Positions 46,390 through 56,031 of a DNA stretch of 64,000 bases are shown here, in pieces. The stretch is from Pseudomonas iranensis. Lineage in GTDB: Bacteria; Pseudomonadota; Gammaproteobacteria; Pseudomonadales; Pseudomonadaceae. Location: assembly GCF_014268585.2 (NCBI RefSeq), contig NZ_CP077092.1, forward strand, positions 2,418,001 through 2,482,000, read 5' to 3'. Under the pieces are notes generated by a model that ran no database searches, had not been told where the DNA came from, and worked only from the letters and a program-made list of their open reading frames with translations. Every line of letters begins with the position of its first letter. Position 1 is the first letter of the stretch. Position numbers and translations under genes: made by a program.

Positions 46390-47526
46390 TCAACGATTCT
46401 GGTCAGGATTCCACTGTGCGTACCGTTGCCCGCGCAGGAACTGCCACAGGCCGACGCTCATGCCTGCCAGCGTCACCAGCAGGAAGGCCGCGAGGCGGAA
46501 CGGTTTCGGTAAACGGTGTTGCGAATCCAGCAGGCCGGCGATGGCAATCGAGTAACCGAGCAATTGCGCGAGCAGGCTCAGGCGATAGAAACCGTGCTGG
46601 TTCCACAGCCAGAAATTGCTCAGCAGCAGCGGCAACAACAGCACCGGCGCCAGTCGACGAATCAGTTTGTGGCTGATCAACGCGATCGAATACAGGCCGT
46701 GCTTGAAGGGATTGAGCAGTTCACGGCGTTGCGCCAGGCTCTGCAGGCCACCGACGGTGACCCGCTGGCGGCGACGCCATTGCTTGTCCGCTTCGTCGAC
46801 GCCCTGATCGATCACCTGCGCCTCGGGCACGTAGACGATGCGTTTATGCGCCACCGGTGCGCAGGTACTGATGAAGAAATCATCGTTGACCTCGGCCGGC
46901 ACGGTCTGGAACAGCTCGCGACGCAAGGCGAGCAGGGCGCCGTCGGCGGAGACCATGCAGCCGGTGCGATTCTCGACCCGGCGCAACCAGCCTTCGTAAT
47001 GCCGATACAGGCTGTCGCCGATGCTCAGGCCGCCACCGGTAACCGGGATCACCATGTGCCCCGCGCAGGCGCCTACCTGTGGATCGCTCAACGGCGCGAG
47101 CAAGTGGCCGAGGGTGTCGCGCGACCACTGGTTGTCGGCATCGGTGAACACCAGAATGTCGCCGCTGCTCAGGGCGGCGCCGGCATTCAGCGTGGCGGCT
47201 TTGCCCTGGCGCGGCAGGTCGAGCACGGTGATGTGCGGATCAATCACTTTGTGCGCGCAAGCCACGGTGTCATCGGTCGAACCGTCGCTGGCCAGAATGA
47301 TCTGCAACGCGGCCGGCTGATAGTCCTGAGCCAGCAGCGTGCGCAGCTTGTGCTCGATATGGCGTGCCTCGTTGTGCGCGGCAATCACGATGCTGACGTT
47401 CAGCGGCGGTGCGGGGGCATGTCGCCAGGCCGGGAACAGTGGCGCGAGCAAGGTGAGCAGCAGCGGATAGCCGATGTAGGCGTACGCTGGCAACAACAGG
47501 CACAGGCAAAAAATGAGTTCAGCCAC
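46390..47526 (-). CDS. Glycosyltransferase family 2, membrane-bound
   Basis: A 378-residue GT2 enzyme with an N-terminal membrane helix and three or four C-terminal helices. The GT-A nucleotide-sugar motifs are IVIAAHNEARHIEHKL and the DxD in LVFTDADNQW, with the acceptor-region DDFF and a QWRRRQR motif of processive or hydrophobic GT2 enzymes. I choose GTG 47526 because AAGGAGG lies seven bases upstream; it overlaps the preceding gene by eight bases. Confidence 0.9.
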   Translation of the reverse strand: MAELIFCLCLLLPAYAYIGYPLLLTLLAPLFPAWRHAPAPPLNVSIVIAAHNEARHIEHKLRTLLAQDYQPAALQIILASDGSTDDTVACAHKVIDPHITVLDLPRQGKAATLNAGAALSSGDILVFTDADNQWSRDTLGHLLAPLSDPQVGACAGHMVIPVTGGGLSIGDSLYRHYEGWLRRVENRTGCMVSADGALLALRRELFQTVPAEVNDDFFISTCAPVAHKRIVYVPEAQVIDQGVDEADKQWRRRQRVTVGGLQSLAQRRELLNPFKHGLYSIALISHKLIRRLAPVLLLPLLLSNFWLWNQHGFYRLSLLAQLLGYSIAIAGLLDSQHRLPKPFRLAAFLLVTLAGMSVGLWQFLRGQRYAQWNPDQNR

Positions 47527-48487
47527 GGGCAGGCCTCCTTGCATTCCAATGACACAGACCGAGAATCAATGCTGCGCTTGCCAAGTGCAGGCGCACCCAG
47601 TGCAGGCCCCAGAGCTGCAAGGTCAGGCTGAGGTTATGCTGGCGAATGCTTTGCCGCAGGCTGAGCAGCAGACTGGGCAGCAGGCCTGCCATCAGCAGCA
47701 GTAACGCCTGCTGCGCGTAGCCGCCCAGCAACGCAAGAATCGCCAGAGCATCAATCAGCCACACCAGTAACGAGAGCAGCGGAAACCGCAGCAGACGCAA
47801 GCTCATGCCGTGGGCCCGGACCAATTGCAGATGACTGCCCTGACGCCACAGTTCCTTGCCGACCCATTCGCGCCAGGTCATTTCGTAGCCCCAATGCAGA
47901 GCGACGCTGGTATTGACCGACAGCAGACGAGCACCGTGTCTGTGCAGACGCAGGGTGTATTCCTTGTCCTCGCCGGTGCGCAGGGTTTCGTTGAATCCGC
48001 CGACGTTGTCGAACCACTGCTTGCGCATCAGCAGGTTGGCACTGGGCAGCCATTGCACAGTGCGCGTGGCGCCACCCGACGGGCGCAAAGAGCGGCGCTG
48101 CCACGCGGCGGCGAACCATGGCGCGGCAGCAGGGGTGTGCAGGTCGAGGCCGAAGACGTCGCCCTGGTCGCCCGCAGCCAAAGCCAACATCTGCTTCAGC
48201 CAGTCTTCCGGCATCTCGATATCGGCATCAATGAATGCCAGCCATTCACCACGGGCAACCGTTGCGCCACGATTGCGCAAGGCGCCGATCAGCAGGCCGG
48301 GCAGCAGCAGAACCTGCGCGCCGAATGCGCGGGCAATCTGCGGCCCTTCGTCGGTGGAGCCGTTGTCGACGACTATCAATTCACAGTCGATGTCGGCTGC
48401 GTGCGCGGCCTTGCTGGCGGCCAGCAGCGTTCGGCCGATATGCCGGGCTTCGTTGAACATCGGAATGACAATGCTGATCCGGCTCAT
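47519..48487 (-). CDS. Glycosyltransferase family 2
   Basis: A 322-residue GT2 enzyme beginning MSRISIVIPMFNEARHIGRT. The nucleotide-sugar site is completed by VDNGSTD and the DxD motif in LAFIDADIEMPE. The C-terminal third contains hydrophobic helices that should anchor it in the inner membrane. Start overlaps the polymerase gene (ATGA) and the end overlaps the next glycosyltransferase. Confidence 0.92.
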   Translation of the reverse strand: MSRISIVIPMFNEARHIGRTLLAASKAAHAADIDCELIVVDNGSTDEGPQIARAFGAQVLLLPGLLIGALRNRGATVARGEWLAFIDADIEMPEDWLKQMLALAAGDQGDVFGLDLHTPAAAPWFAAAWQRRSLRPSGGATRTVQWLPSANLLMRKQWFDNVGGFNETLRTGEDKEYTLRLHRHGARLLSVNTSVALHWGYEMTWREWVGKELWRQGSHLQLVRAHGMSLRLLRFPLLSLLVWLIDALAILALLGGYAQQALLLLMAGLLPSLLLSLRQSIRQHNLSLTLQLWGLHWVRLHLASAALILGLCHWNARRPARG

Positions 48488-49851
48488 GCTTTGGCCTCCG
48501 TCAGCGCTGCCTGCTCGGCTTTCAGGCGCAGCACCCAGGTCAGCGCCAGCATGATCCACAGGTATTTCAGGTTCGGCGCACTGAGGAACATCAGGAACAG
48601 CGTCAATGACAGAAAGCTCATGCCCAGATGGGTAACCATGCCTGCGTGCTGCCACTCGCGCCGTTGCAGCCACGTGCGTCGTGCACGGATCAGGTTATAG
48701 AAACCCTGCACCAGCATGCCGACAAACAGCAGGCCGGCGGGAATCCCCAGTTCGCTGAAGATCTCCAGATAAGTGTTATGCGCCCGGCGATACAGGTCGC
48801 CGATCTTGCGGTTGGCCGAGAACGCCTTGGCATAACCGGTGGTCGCGTAGTGCAGCGGGAAGGTGCCAGGGCCGGAGCCGAGCAGCGGATGCTCGCGAAT
48901 GATCTGGCTGCCAACGACAATGTAGGAGGCGCGACGGCCGAGGGATTCGTCCTGGGCCTTGGCCCCGGCGCTGAGGATGCTCAGCGATTGAATGCGTGCC
49001 AGATAACCGGCCGGCATCGCATAGATCGCCAAGGGCAGGATGATCGCAGCACCGAGCATGGCGAAGCCGAAATGCCGTGGACGAATGCGGGTCAACTGCT
49101 GGCGGTAGTGCCAGACCCCGATTGCCAGACTCAACGCCAGTACGACCAGCCCTGAGCGCGACTCGGTTTTGGTCATGCCGCCGAGCAGCAACAGACAGCA
49201 ACCAGCCCAGAACAAACGGTGCAGCAGGTTCGGGCTGCGAATCACCAGCAGTAGGCCCAGCGGCACGGCGAAAGCGATCAGCAGGGCAAAGGCATTCGGG
49301 TCTTCGAGCAGGCCGGCGGCGCGGCCCTTGTCCTGGAATCGGCTGGAAAACATCGCCATCGCGCAGGTCGTGCTGACGCTGAGGGTGACCAGTCGGGCGA
49401 ACAGATCCAGATTCAACTCACGGCCGATCAACAGGGTGATCACGAACAAGACCAGGCCCACGCTCAGTTCACGCAGATGAGTCTGCGACATGCCCAGATT
49501 GTCGCTGGCGAACAGGCTCAGCAGGTACAGCGCCATGAAACCGATCAGGTAACGCCACAGATTGCTGCGCAGGCGTTGCGACGGGATCTGGTGCAGCGCC
49601 AGTTGCAGCATCACGATTACTGCCAGCGAGGCACCGATCAATTTGCTGCCCGATACCGAGCTGTCCTTGAAGAAACCTTCGAACGGCACCAGCGCGGCAA
49701 TGCCGAGCAGGCCCCAGGTCGGCTTGCGGTACAGAACGGTGAAACCGACCAGACCAATAACCGCCCCCGGCGCCAGATACGGCCAGGGACTGGCCAGCAA
49801 ACCGAGGCTGACCAGGGCGAACAGACTGACGATCGAGAGCGGGAAAATCAT
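48484..49851 (-). CDS. O-antigen ligase/polymerase family protein, Wzy-like
   Basis: A 455-residue membrane protein with ten or more hydrophobic helices and the Wzy_C-type periplasmic loop, containing HPLLGSGPGTFPLHYATTGY and RRAHNTYLEIFSELG. It is the probable polymerase of the flipped repeat units. Four-base overlaps with genes on both sides. Confidence 0.92.
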   Translation of the reverse strand: MIFPLSIVSLFALVSLGLLASPWPYLAPGAVIGLVGFTVLYRKPTWGLLGIAALVPFEGFFKDSSVSGSKLIGASLAVIVMLQLALHQIPSQRLRSNLWRYLIGFMALYLLSLFASDNLGMSQTHLRELSVGLVLFVITLLIGRELNLDLFARLVTLSVSTTCAMAMFSSRFQDKGRAAGLLEDPNAFALLIAFAVPLGLLLVIRSPNLLHRLFWAGCCLLLLGGMTKTESRSGLVVLALSLAIGVWHYRQQLTRIRPRHFGFAMLGAAIILPLAIYAMPAGYLARIQSLSILSAGAKAQDESLGRRASYIVVGSQIIREHPLLGSGPGTFPLHYATTGYAKAFSANRKIGDLYRRAHNTYLEIFSELGIPAGLLFVGMLVQGFYNLIRARRTWLQRREWQHAGMVTHLGMSFLSLTLFLMFLSAPNLKYLWIMLALTWVLRLKAEQAALTEAKA

Positions 49852-50939
49852 GCGCGTGTCTCCCGTGCCGTTTGGATGTACAGCTGCGACCAGCGTTCGG
49901 CCAGAGCCTTGAGGTCGTAGCGTTCCTGTTGGGTGCGTCTGGCGTTGTCGCGCAACTGCGCGGCCAGCTTCGGTTCGGCCAGCAGTGTGTCGAGCTGGCG
50001 GGCGAGGGCGGCGGTATCCGTCGGCGCCGCGAGCAGGCCGTTGTGACGATCCTGCAAGACATCCGGAATACCGCCGACCGCGAACGCCACCACCGGCACG
50101 CCGGCCTGCATCGCTTCGAGCAGAATCATCGGAGTGCCCTCGGTGCGCGAGCTGATCACCAGCGCATCGAGTTGCCGCCACCAGCCTTGCATCGCCGTCT
50201 GGTAGCCCGGTAGGCGAACCCGCTGCTGCAACCCGGCAGCGTCGATGCGCGCCTGCAAGGCCTCGCGTTCCGGTCCGTCACCGAGCATCACCGCGTCCAG
50301 TTGCGGATGCTGGTGACACAACGCAATCAGCGCATCGAGAAACAGGTCCGGGCCTTTTTCACTGCTCAACCGCCCGACGTAACCGGCCAGCCAGCGTTGC
50401 CGCTCTGCCAGCGGCGGCATCGCTGGCGCCGCTGGCAGACCGTTGGGAATCACCTGCAACTTCTCCGCGCGCACGCTGGCCTCAAGGTGCAGCGTGGCGA
50501 TGCTTTGCGCCACGCAGACCACCCGTTTCACCGACGCCGTGCGGCACAGTTGCAGGCTCAGCCAGGTGTAGAACTTCTGCTTGCGACTGCGTGGAGTGAA
50601 GCCGTGCTGGGTGATCACCAGCGGCAGGCGCAGCAGCGTGGCGCCGACCCAGCCGAACAGCAGCCCTTTGAAGTTGTGCGTATTGAGCAATGGTTTGTCG
50701 CCACGGCGCTGACGCAAGTGTCGCAACAGCTCGCCCAGCCCTGAACAAACGCGAGCGTCCACCCCGGCTTCACGAAAGCGCGCGATCAGTTCTGGCGGCG
50801 CGTCAAGGAACAGCACCTGGTGCTGCCCCGGCGTGGCCAGGCAATGATCCAGCAACATCCGCTCGGCCCCGTAGAAGCCGCCGCTGCTGAGCAAATGAAT
50901 GATCGGCAGGGCGACGATTGGGGTGGACACCGCGTTCAA
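49848..50939 (-). CDS. Glycosyltransferase family 4
   Basis: A 363-residue GT-B enzyme. N-terminal acceptor domain with LLSSGGFYGAERMLLDH; C-terminal donor domain with GYVGRLSSEKGPDLFLDALI and the E-x7-E motif in SRTEGTPMILLEAMQAGVPV. It probably adds one of the middle sugars to the lipid-linked unit. It overlaps the polymerase gene at its end and the copolymerase gene at its start. Confidence 0.94.
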   Translation of the reverse strand: MNAVSTPIVALPIIHLLSSGGFYGAERMLLDHCLATPGQHQVLFLDAPPELIARFREAGVDARVCSGLGELLRHLRQRRGDKPLLNTHNFKGLLFGWVGATLLRLPLVITQHGFTPRSRKQKFYTWLSLQLCRTASVKRVVCVAQSIATLHLEASVRAEKLQVIPNGLPAAPAMPPLAERQRWLAGYVGRLSSEKGPDLFLDALIALCHQHPQLDAVMLGDGPEREALQARIDAAGLQQRVRLPGYQTAMQGWWRQLDALVISSRTEGTPMILLEAMQAGVPVVAFAVGGIPDVLQDRHNGLLAAPTDTAALARQLDTLLAEPKLAAQLRDNARRTQQERYDLKALAERWSQLYIQTARETRA

Positions 50940-52528
50940 TTGCGCACCCAGTGAACCAGGCTCGGCATGGTCCAGTTCTTGTGCGGATTGCCCGGCTGCG
51001 ACGTTTCTTCGTTGAGCACCAACAGCACCGGCACGCCCAGTTCATTGCTGATTTGCGCCGGATGCTTGAAGCGATGGTCGAAGAACTCACGCACATAGAC
51101 AAAGGCGATTGCCAGCAGCAGTCCGGTGAACAGCCCGAATGGAATGATCAGCATCGGCTTTGGAAAAGCCGCCTCGGTCGGCTCGAACGGTGGACTCAAT
51201 ACCCGGGCGTTGGACAGGTCGTTGTCCAGCGCGCGTGTCGTGCTGCTTTCGGCAAAGCGTTGCGCATAGGTGGAAAACGCTGCGTGCAACGCGCCGATCT
51301 CGGTGTCCATCTGGCGCAGCTTGCTTTGGGTCTGCTGCAATTGATGGATGCGATTCTTGAACTCGGCAATGCGCGCGGTTTTCTGCTCGATGACCTGGCT
51401 CACCACCGACAGGTCGATCGTGCGTTCCTGGATGCGGTTGTTGACCACTTTGAGGAACTGTTGGCGCGTGCGGGCAATTTGCTCGCGGGCCAGCAACATC
51501 GGCTCGCTGCCAGGCTGGAATACCGCCAAGTCATTCATATAGCGGCTGACCTGAGTGGTCAGCGCCTCGCCCATCTGCCTGATCTCGCGATCCTCGAACG
51601 CAATGTTGTCCACCGTCGTGGTGAAGGTGAACGGGAAGGTGTAGTCGTTGAGCTTGTTGGTGTTGGCGGCGGCCAGGCTGGTTTTCAGGTAATCGAGCCA
51701 GCGTTGGCTCTGCAGCAAGCGATCGCGATACAGGTTGAGTGCCTGCTCTTCGGTGTTGATCGCGTTGAGGCGAAAGGTGATTTCCTCTTTCGGGTCGGAA
51801 GAACCGACGCTTTCCAGCAGGCTCAGCCGCGCGCCTTCAAGACCATCGAGCCGCACCTGATACTGATGCTTCTTGGTTTCGTAGAACGAATGCGGCAGCT
51901 CGATCGATTGCAACGCCTGACGATCGACCAGATAGTTCTGCAGCAACGCGGCAACAAACGTTGTGCCCTGGGCCGGATCGGGGAAGCTGTAGACGATCGA
52001 GATCACATTGGAACCCGGCAGGGTTTCGATCTTCAGGTTGTCGATGGCGTCCTGGGTCAAACCGTCCAGTGCCGTGTCGCGCACCGGATCGGTTTGCATG
52101 CCCAGCGCATCACGCAGCGGATTGATCACGTATTCGCGCAGCGGCGTGCTGACGTAACGCTTGAATGGCTCGCCCGCCAGCTTGCTGAGCATCCCCGGCG
52201 GCGGGTTGTACTGACCCATGTCGCGCAGTTCGCTGATGGTCTGACGGATCAGCGCCGGCGAACGGAGGATGTTGCTTTCGGTTTCCATGTCCGCCAGCGA
52301 CGGCGGAATGAAGGTGGCGCTGTCCTGGGTCAGCGAGGTGGTCGCATCGCCCTGAGACAGCTTTTTCGACTGCACGATGACCTGCGCGGTGATATCGAAG
52401 CTCTGTTTGAGCAGCAACGGCAGGAGCAGGGCGATCACTGCAAAGGTCAGGAAGATGCGCTTCACCGTTTGCTTGTTGGCGAAGAAAATCCTGAAGAACT
52501 CATGCAGGTAATTTTCTTTTGGGTTCAT
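50936..52528 (-). CDS. Polysaccharide copolymerase, Wzz/GumC-like
   Basis: A 530-residue chain-length determinant. One transmembrane helix near 25-45, a long periplasmic helical part with coiled coils (about 250-440), and a second helix near 465-485 with the proline-rich PMLIIPFGLFTGLLLA. The cytoplasmic tail has no kinase domain, so it resembles GumC or PCP-2b without fusion, with the ATPase encoded separately at 53589-54236. AGGTGACCGAC lies before the ATG. Confidence 0.92.
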   Translation of the reverse strand: MNPKENYLHEFFRIFFANKQTVKRIFLTFAVIALLLPLLLKQSFDITAQVIVQSKKLSQGDATTSLTQDSATFIPPSLADMETESNILRSPALIRQTISELRDMGQYNPPPGMLSKLAGEPFKRYVSTPLREYVINPLRDALGMQTDPVRDTALDGLTQDAIDNLKIETLPGSNVISIVYSFPDPAQGTTFVAALLQNYLVDRQALQSIELPHSFYETKKHQYQVRLDGLEGARLSLLESVGSSDPKEEITFRLNAINTEEQALNLYRDRLLQSQRWLDYLKTSLAAANTNKLNDYTFPFTFTTTVDNIAFEDREIRQMGEALTTQVSRYMNDLAVFQPGSEPMLLAREQIARTRQQFLKVVNNRIQERTIDLSVVSQVIEQKTARIAEFKNRIHQLQQTQSKLRQMDTEIGALHAAFSTYAQRFAESSTTRALDNDLSNARVLSPPFEPTEAAFPKPMLIIPFGLFTGLLLAIAFVYVREFFDHRFKHPAQISNELGVPVLLVLNEETSQPGNPHKNWTMPSLVHWVRN

Positions 52529-52544
52529 GTCGGTCACCTGAGAG

Positions 52545-53567
52545 TCAGTTGTCACTGCCTTTGTTGTCGACGCGGTAGCCGAAGCTGAAACCGACGCCCT
52601 GGAACAGCACCACATCAGCCAGTTGGCGGGCGAGTTCGCCGGCGCTGGCCAGTTTGGTTTTTGGCACGTAGAGCATGTCATCCGGCTGCAGATAGGCGAT
52701 TTGTGGCGCGTCCCCGGACAGTGCTTTCTCGACGTCGTAGTTCATCGCCTGCACCTGATTGCCGTTGCGCCGCATGATCACTACCGAATCCAGCCGCGCC
52801 TTGACGTTGGTACCACGCGCCAGGGTCAGTGCCTCGAGTACCGACACCGGCCGCCGGATGGGGTAGGAGCCCGGTTGAGCGACTTCGCCGAGGACGTAGA
52901 TCTCGTTGCCGGCGGTGGACTTGAGCAGCACGTCCACCGTCATCCGCCCCGGCAGTTGCGCGTATCTCTGATTGAGGAAGGTTTCCAGCTGATTGACGGT
53001 CATGCCTTGCAGCGGCACGGCGCCGATTTCTGGAAAACTCGCATAGCCGTCGGTGCCGACGGTGATCTCGCGGCTCATACCGGTGGCCGGATGGTTCAGC
53101 GCACTTTTAAGGTTCTGCTCGTTGCTCAGCGGGCTGAGAATCTGTACCGAGAGCTGATTGCGGTTGGGCTGGAACAGCTGCTTGCGCTGATACGCACGCT
53201 GAATTTCCTGACGGGCTTCTTCGCTGGTCAGCCCGGCGATTTTCACCGAAGTGTTGGCGCCCGGCAGTTCGATGGTGCCGTCGGGCAGCACCAGTTGCGT
53301 GCCGTTGAGCTGGCTGGCGGCGGTGAAATTCAGGCCGATCTGGTCACCTGATTGCACGCGGTAAGCGTCCGAACCGCTGGTGCTGATGTGAAAGATCACA
53401 TCCAGCACGTCTTTCGGGCGCAGGGTCTGTTCGACCCGCGGCATGTCGGTGGCCTGCGCATTGGCCGGTGTGGCGGTGAGAATATTCACCGGCATGTTGC
53501 GGGTCTCGGAAGTGCTGGTGCAGCCCGCAAGCGGCAGCAACAGCAGGACAAGCATTCTGGCGTTCAT
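52545..53567 (-). CDS. Polysaccharide export lipoprotein, Wza/GumB-like
   Basis: A 340-residue outer-membrane exporter with a lipobox (LLLPLAGC, cysteine at residue 16), a Poly_export domain (VLDVIFHISTSGSDAYRVQS) and SLBB-type repeats such as EIYVLGEVAQPGSYPI. It forms the outer-membrane channel together with the copolymerase. AAAGGATGACGCC precedes the ATG. Confidence 0.93.
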   Translation of the reverse strand: MNARMLVLLLLPLAGCTSTSETRNMPVNILTATPANAQATDMPRVEQTLRPKDVLDVIFHISTSGSDAYRVQSGDQIGLNFTAASQLNGTQLVLPDGTIELPGANTSVKIAGLTSEEARQEIQRAYQRKQLFQPNRNQLSVQILSPLSNEQNLKSALNHPATGMSREITVGTDGYASFPEIGAVPLQGMTVNQLETFLNQRYAQLPGRMTVDVLLKSTAGNEIYVLGEVAQPGSYPIRRPVSVLEALTLARGTNVKARLDSVVIMRRNGNQVQAMNYDVEKALSGDAPQIAYLQPDDMLYVPKTKLASAGELARQLADVVLFQGVGFSFGYRVDNKGSDN

Positions 53568-53588
53568 GGCGTCATCCTTTGCGTTCGC

Positions 53589-54236
53589 TTACAGGTTTTT
53601 GTAAAGCCATTTGGGCATGTAGTACTTGCGCCGGTTGAACACGCTGCCGACCACTTTCGCCCCGGCCTGAGTCAGGCGTTGCACAGCGGCCTGGGCGACT
53701 TCCCAGCGGGTGTCTTCGGCGCGCACGACAAACACCACGCCGTCGACCTGAGTACTGATGACCAGGGTGTCGGCGGCGGAATACACCGCGTCGCCGTCGA
53801 TCACCACAAAGCGGTACTGGCTGCCCAACTGGTCGAGCAACGGGCTCAGGCGCTCGGCGGTCAGGTGTTCCAGCGTGCGGATCGGCCGGCCGTTGGGCAG
53901 CACATGGAAGGGCAGGCTCGAAACCTGCACCACGCAGTCCTGCAACAGCGGCGGGTTGCCCGGGTTGAACAGCAGGTCGCGCAGGCCGCGCTCCTTGCCG
54001 AGGTTCATCTGCTGGGTGAGGTTGTTCGCCGACTGGCTGGCATCGACCAGCAACACCTGGCCGCTGCTCATCTGCGCCAGTTGACTGGCCAGTGCCAGCG
54101 CGCTGGTGGTAGTGCCGGCGCCGGGGTTGGCGGCGGTCAGGAACAGAATGCGCAGGTCGAGATCCAGCACGGTCGAAGTCAGATTCGATTCGCTGGGGCT
54201 GGCGATGCTCAGGCTTTTATTGGTTGAACCGTCCAT
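53589..54236 (-). CDS. CpsD/CapB-like ATPase, altered Walker A
   Basis: A 215-residue protein of the tyrosine-autokinase/ParA-like ATPase group. The Walker A position reads AANPGAGTTTSALAL, with threonine where the catalytic lysine is expected. The A' motif VLLVDASQ and the Walker B RFVVIDGDAV are present. The usual C-terminal tyrosine cluster is reduced to KYYMPKWLYKNL. It may bind nucleotide without normal kinase activity and act as a regulatory subunit of the copolymerase. Its ATG overlaps the stop of the priming transferase by one base (TAATG). Confidence 0.8.
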   Translation of the reverse strand: MDGSTNKSLSIASPSESNLTSTVLDLDLRILFLTAANPGAGTTTSALALASQLAQMSSGQVLLVDASQSANNLTQQMNLGKERGLRDLLFNPGNPPLLQDCVVQVSSLPFHVLPNGRPIRTLEHLTAERLSPLLDQLGSQYRFVVIDGDAVYSAADTLVISTQVDGVVFVVRAEDTRWEVAQAAVQRLTQAGAKVVGSVFNRRKYYMPKWLYKNL

Positions 54237-54982
54237 TAGCTTGCTCCGTGGCCGCTGAATACTTTGAAGGGGGTTTTCAACAGAATCTTCAGATCAAGCA
54301 GAAGGCTCTGCTCGGCGATGTAGCTGAGGTCCAACTCAACGCGCTGGTCGAAGTCGATGTTGCTGCGTCCGGAGATCTGCCACAGACCGGTCATGCCGGG
54401 GTAGATCGCCAGACGCGCGAGGTGATTGTCCTTGTAGCGGTAAGCGTTGAACGAGGTCGGGCGAGGGCCGACGAGGCGCATGTCGCCGGTCACCACGTTG
54501 ATCAGATTCGGCAGCTCATCGAGGCTGGTGCGCCGCAGAAAACTGCCGATGCCGGTGACGCGCGGGTCCTTGTCGATCTTGAAGTCGATGGCGTCTGCCC
54601 CGTGCTTGTTCAGGTGGCGCAGCGACTCTTTGAGTTCTTCGGCGTTGCTGACCATGGTGCGGAACTTGAACATGCCGAACTTGCGCCCGCGATAACCGGT
54701 GCGTTTCTGCACGAACAGCACCGGCCCCGGGCTGGTGAGCTTGATGGCCAGGGCCAGACCCAGCAGCACTGGCGAGATCAGCACGAGAATCGTCAGCGCG
54801 CCGAGGCAGGCGACCACCCGATTGGTCCGCGACAGCTGCCATGGGCGGCCGCCATCGCGGCCGCTGAGCCAGCCGCGACCCTGACGGTGGATCGCTGCGT
54901 CGAGGCGCATGCGATGTTCCGGGTCGACGCGCTTGTCAGGGCGCATCTGTGCAATCGACACACTTCTTTCATGTCCAGTCAT
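54236..54982 (-). CDS. Undecaprenyl-phosphate sugar phosphotransferase, WcaJ-like
   Basis: A 248-residue initiating transferase that links the first sugar-phosphate to the lipid carrier. The signatures KRTGYRGRKFGMFKFRTM and DELPNLINVVTGDMRLVGPR are intact, after one hydrophobic helix (about 65-90). It lacks the N-terminal multi-helix domain of full-length WcaJ, like other short PHPTs. GGAGG before ATG 54982 sets the start; an upstream ATG at 55000 is less likely. Confidence 0.94.
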   Translation of the reverse strand: MTGHERSVSIAQMRPDKRVDPEHRMRLDAAIHRQGRGWLSGRDGGRPWQLSRTNRVVACLGALTILVLISPVLLGLALAIKLTSPGPVLFVQKRTGYRGRKFGMFKFRTMVSNAEELKESLRHLNKHGADAIDFKIDKDPRVTGIGSFLRRTSLDELPNLINVVTGDMRLVGPRPTSFNAYRYKDNHLARLAIYPGMTGLWQISGRSNIDFDQRVELDLSYIAEQSLLLDLKILLKTPFKVFSGHGAS

Positions 54983-54996
54983 GGCGTCCTCCGCAT

Positions 54997-56031
54997 TCAA
55001 TCAGCCGCAAGCGGCGCACGGGCAGTGGGGTAGTAGTCGCGGAACCAGGCGATGAAGCGGCCCAGTCCTTCATCCAGTTCTATCCGGGGCTGGAATCCGG
55101 TGGCCTGGGCCAGATCGCTGGCCTCGGCGCAGGTGTTGAGCACGTCGCCCGGTTGCAGTGGCAGCAGCTCGACAATGGCTTGCTGATCGAGATGTTTTTC
55201 CATCAGCGCGAGGTAGGTTTTCAGTGCAACCGGCTGCTGCCCGCCGATGTTGAACAGGCGCCACGGTGCCATGCTGCTGGCGGGGTCGGGCTGCTCGCGA
55301 TCCCACTGCGGATTGGCTTGTGGTGGCTGATCGATGAGGCGAGCGATGCTTTCGATGATGTCGTCGATGTAGGTGAAATCGCGCTGATGCTCGCCGTAAT
55401 TGAACAGCTTCAGCGGCTCGCCTTCGCTGATCGCCCGGGCGAACTGGATCGGCGACATGTCCGGCCGGCCCCAAGGCCCGTACACGGTGAAAAAGCGCAG
55501 GCCGGTGCAGGGAATGCCGAACAGATGGCTGTAGCTGTGCGCCATCAGTTCATTGGCTTTCTTGGTCGCGGCGTACAGCGACAGCGGATGGTTGACGCCA
55601 TCCTTGACCGAGTAAGGCGTGTGCTGATTGGCGCCGTACACCGAACTCGACGAGGCATAGATCAAGTGCTCGACCGGGTGATGCCGGCAGCTCTCGAGGA
55701 TGTTCAGGAAACCGTTGAGGTTGCTGTCCAGATACGCCCGTGGATTGTCCAGCGAATAACGCACCCCGGCCTGTGCGGCGAGGTGGATCACCACTTGCGG
55801 CTGCTCGCGGGCAAACAATGCGTCGATCGCCGAAGCGTGGGCCAGATCCACCGTGGCCAGCGGAAAATCGCCAACCTGCTCGCGCACCCACTGCACGCGG
55901 TCGTGCTTGAGCTGCGGGTCGTAGTAGTGGTTGAAATTGTCCAGGCCGACCACCGAATGCCCGTCACGCAGCAAGCGCAGGACGCAATGGGCACCAATGA
56001 AACCGGCGGCACCGGTCACCAGAATCTTCAT
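54997..56031 (-). CDS. UDP-glucuronate 4-epimerase
   Basis: A 344-residue extended short-chain dehydrogenase. The NAD-binding GAAGFIG (7-13), YASSSSVYG and the catalytic YAATKKANELM pattern are intact, and the C-terminal end ALKTYLALMEKHLDQQA resembles UDP-glucuronate epimerases. With the dehydrogenase encoded immediately upstream it should supply UDP-galacturonate from UDP-glucose, implying an acidic polymer. It overlaps the dehydrogenase gene by four bases. Confidence 0.9.
   Translation of the reverse strand: MKILVTGAAGFIGAHCVLRLLRDGHSVVGLDNFNHYYDPQLKHDRVQWVREQVGDFPLATVDLAHASAIDALFAREQPQVVIHLAAQAGVRYSLDNPRAYLDSNLNGFLNILESCRHHPVEHLIYASSSSVYGANQHTPYSVKDGVNHPLSLYAATKKANELMAHSYSHLFGIPCTGLRFFTVYGPWGRPDMSPIQFARAISEGEPLKLFNYGEHQRDFTYIDDIIESIARLIDQPPQANPQWDREQPDPASSMAPWRLFNIGGQQPVALKTYLALMEKHLDQQAIVELLPLQPGDVLNTCAEASDLAQATGFQPRIELDEGLGRFIAWFRDYYPTARAPLAAD

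Noticed and set aside
46560..46585. REP-like GCGCGAGCAGGCTCAGGCG in a glycosyltransferase gene
   Set aside because: It lies in a membrane helix that fits the protein's continuity and matches only part of the REP core, so a chance match is likelier than an insertion.
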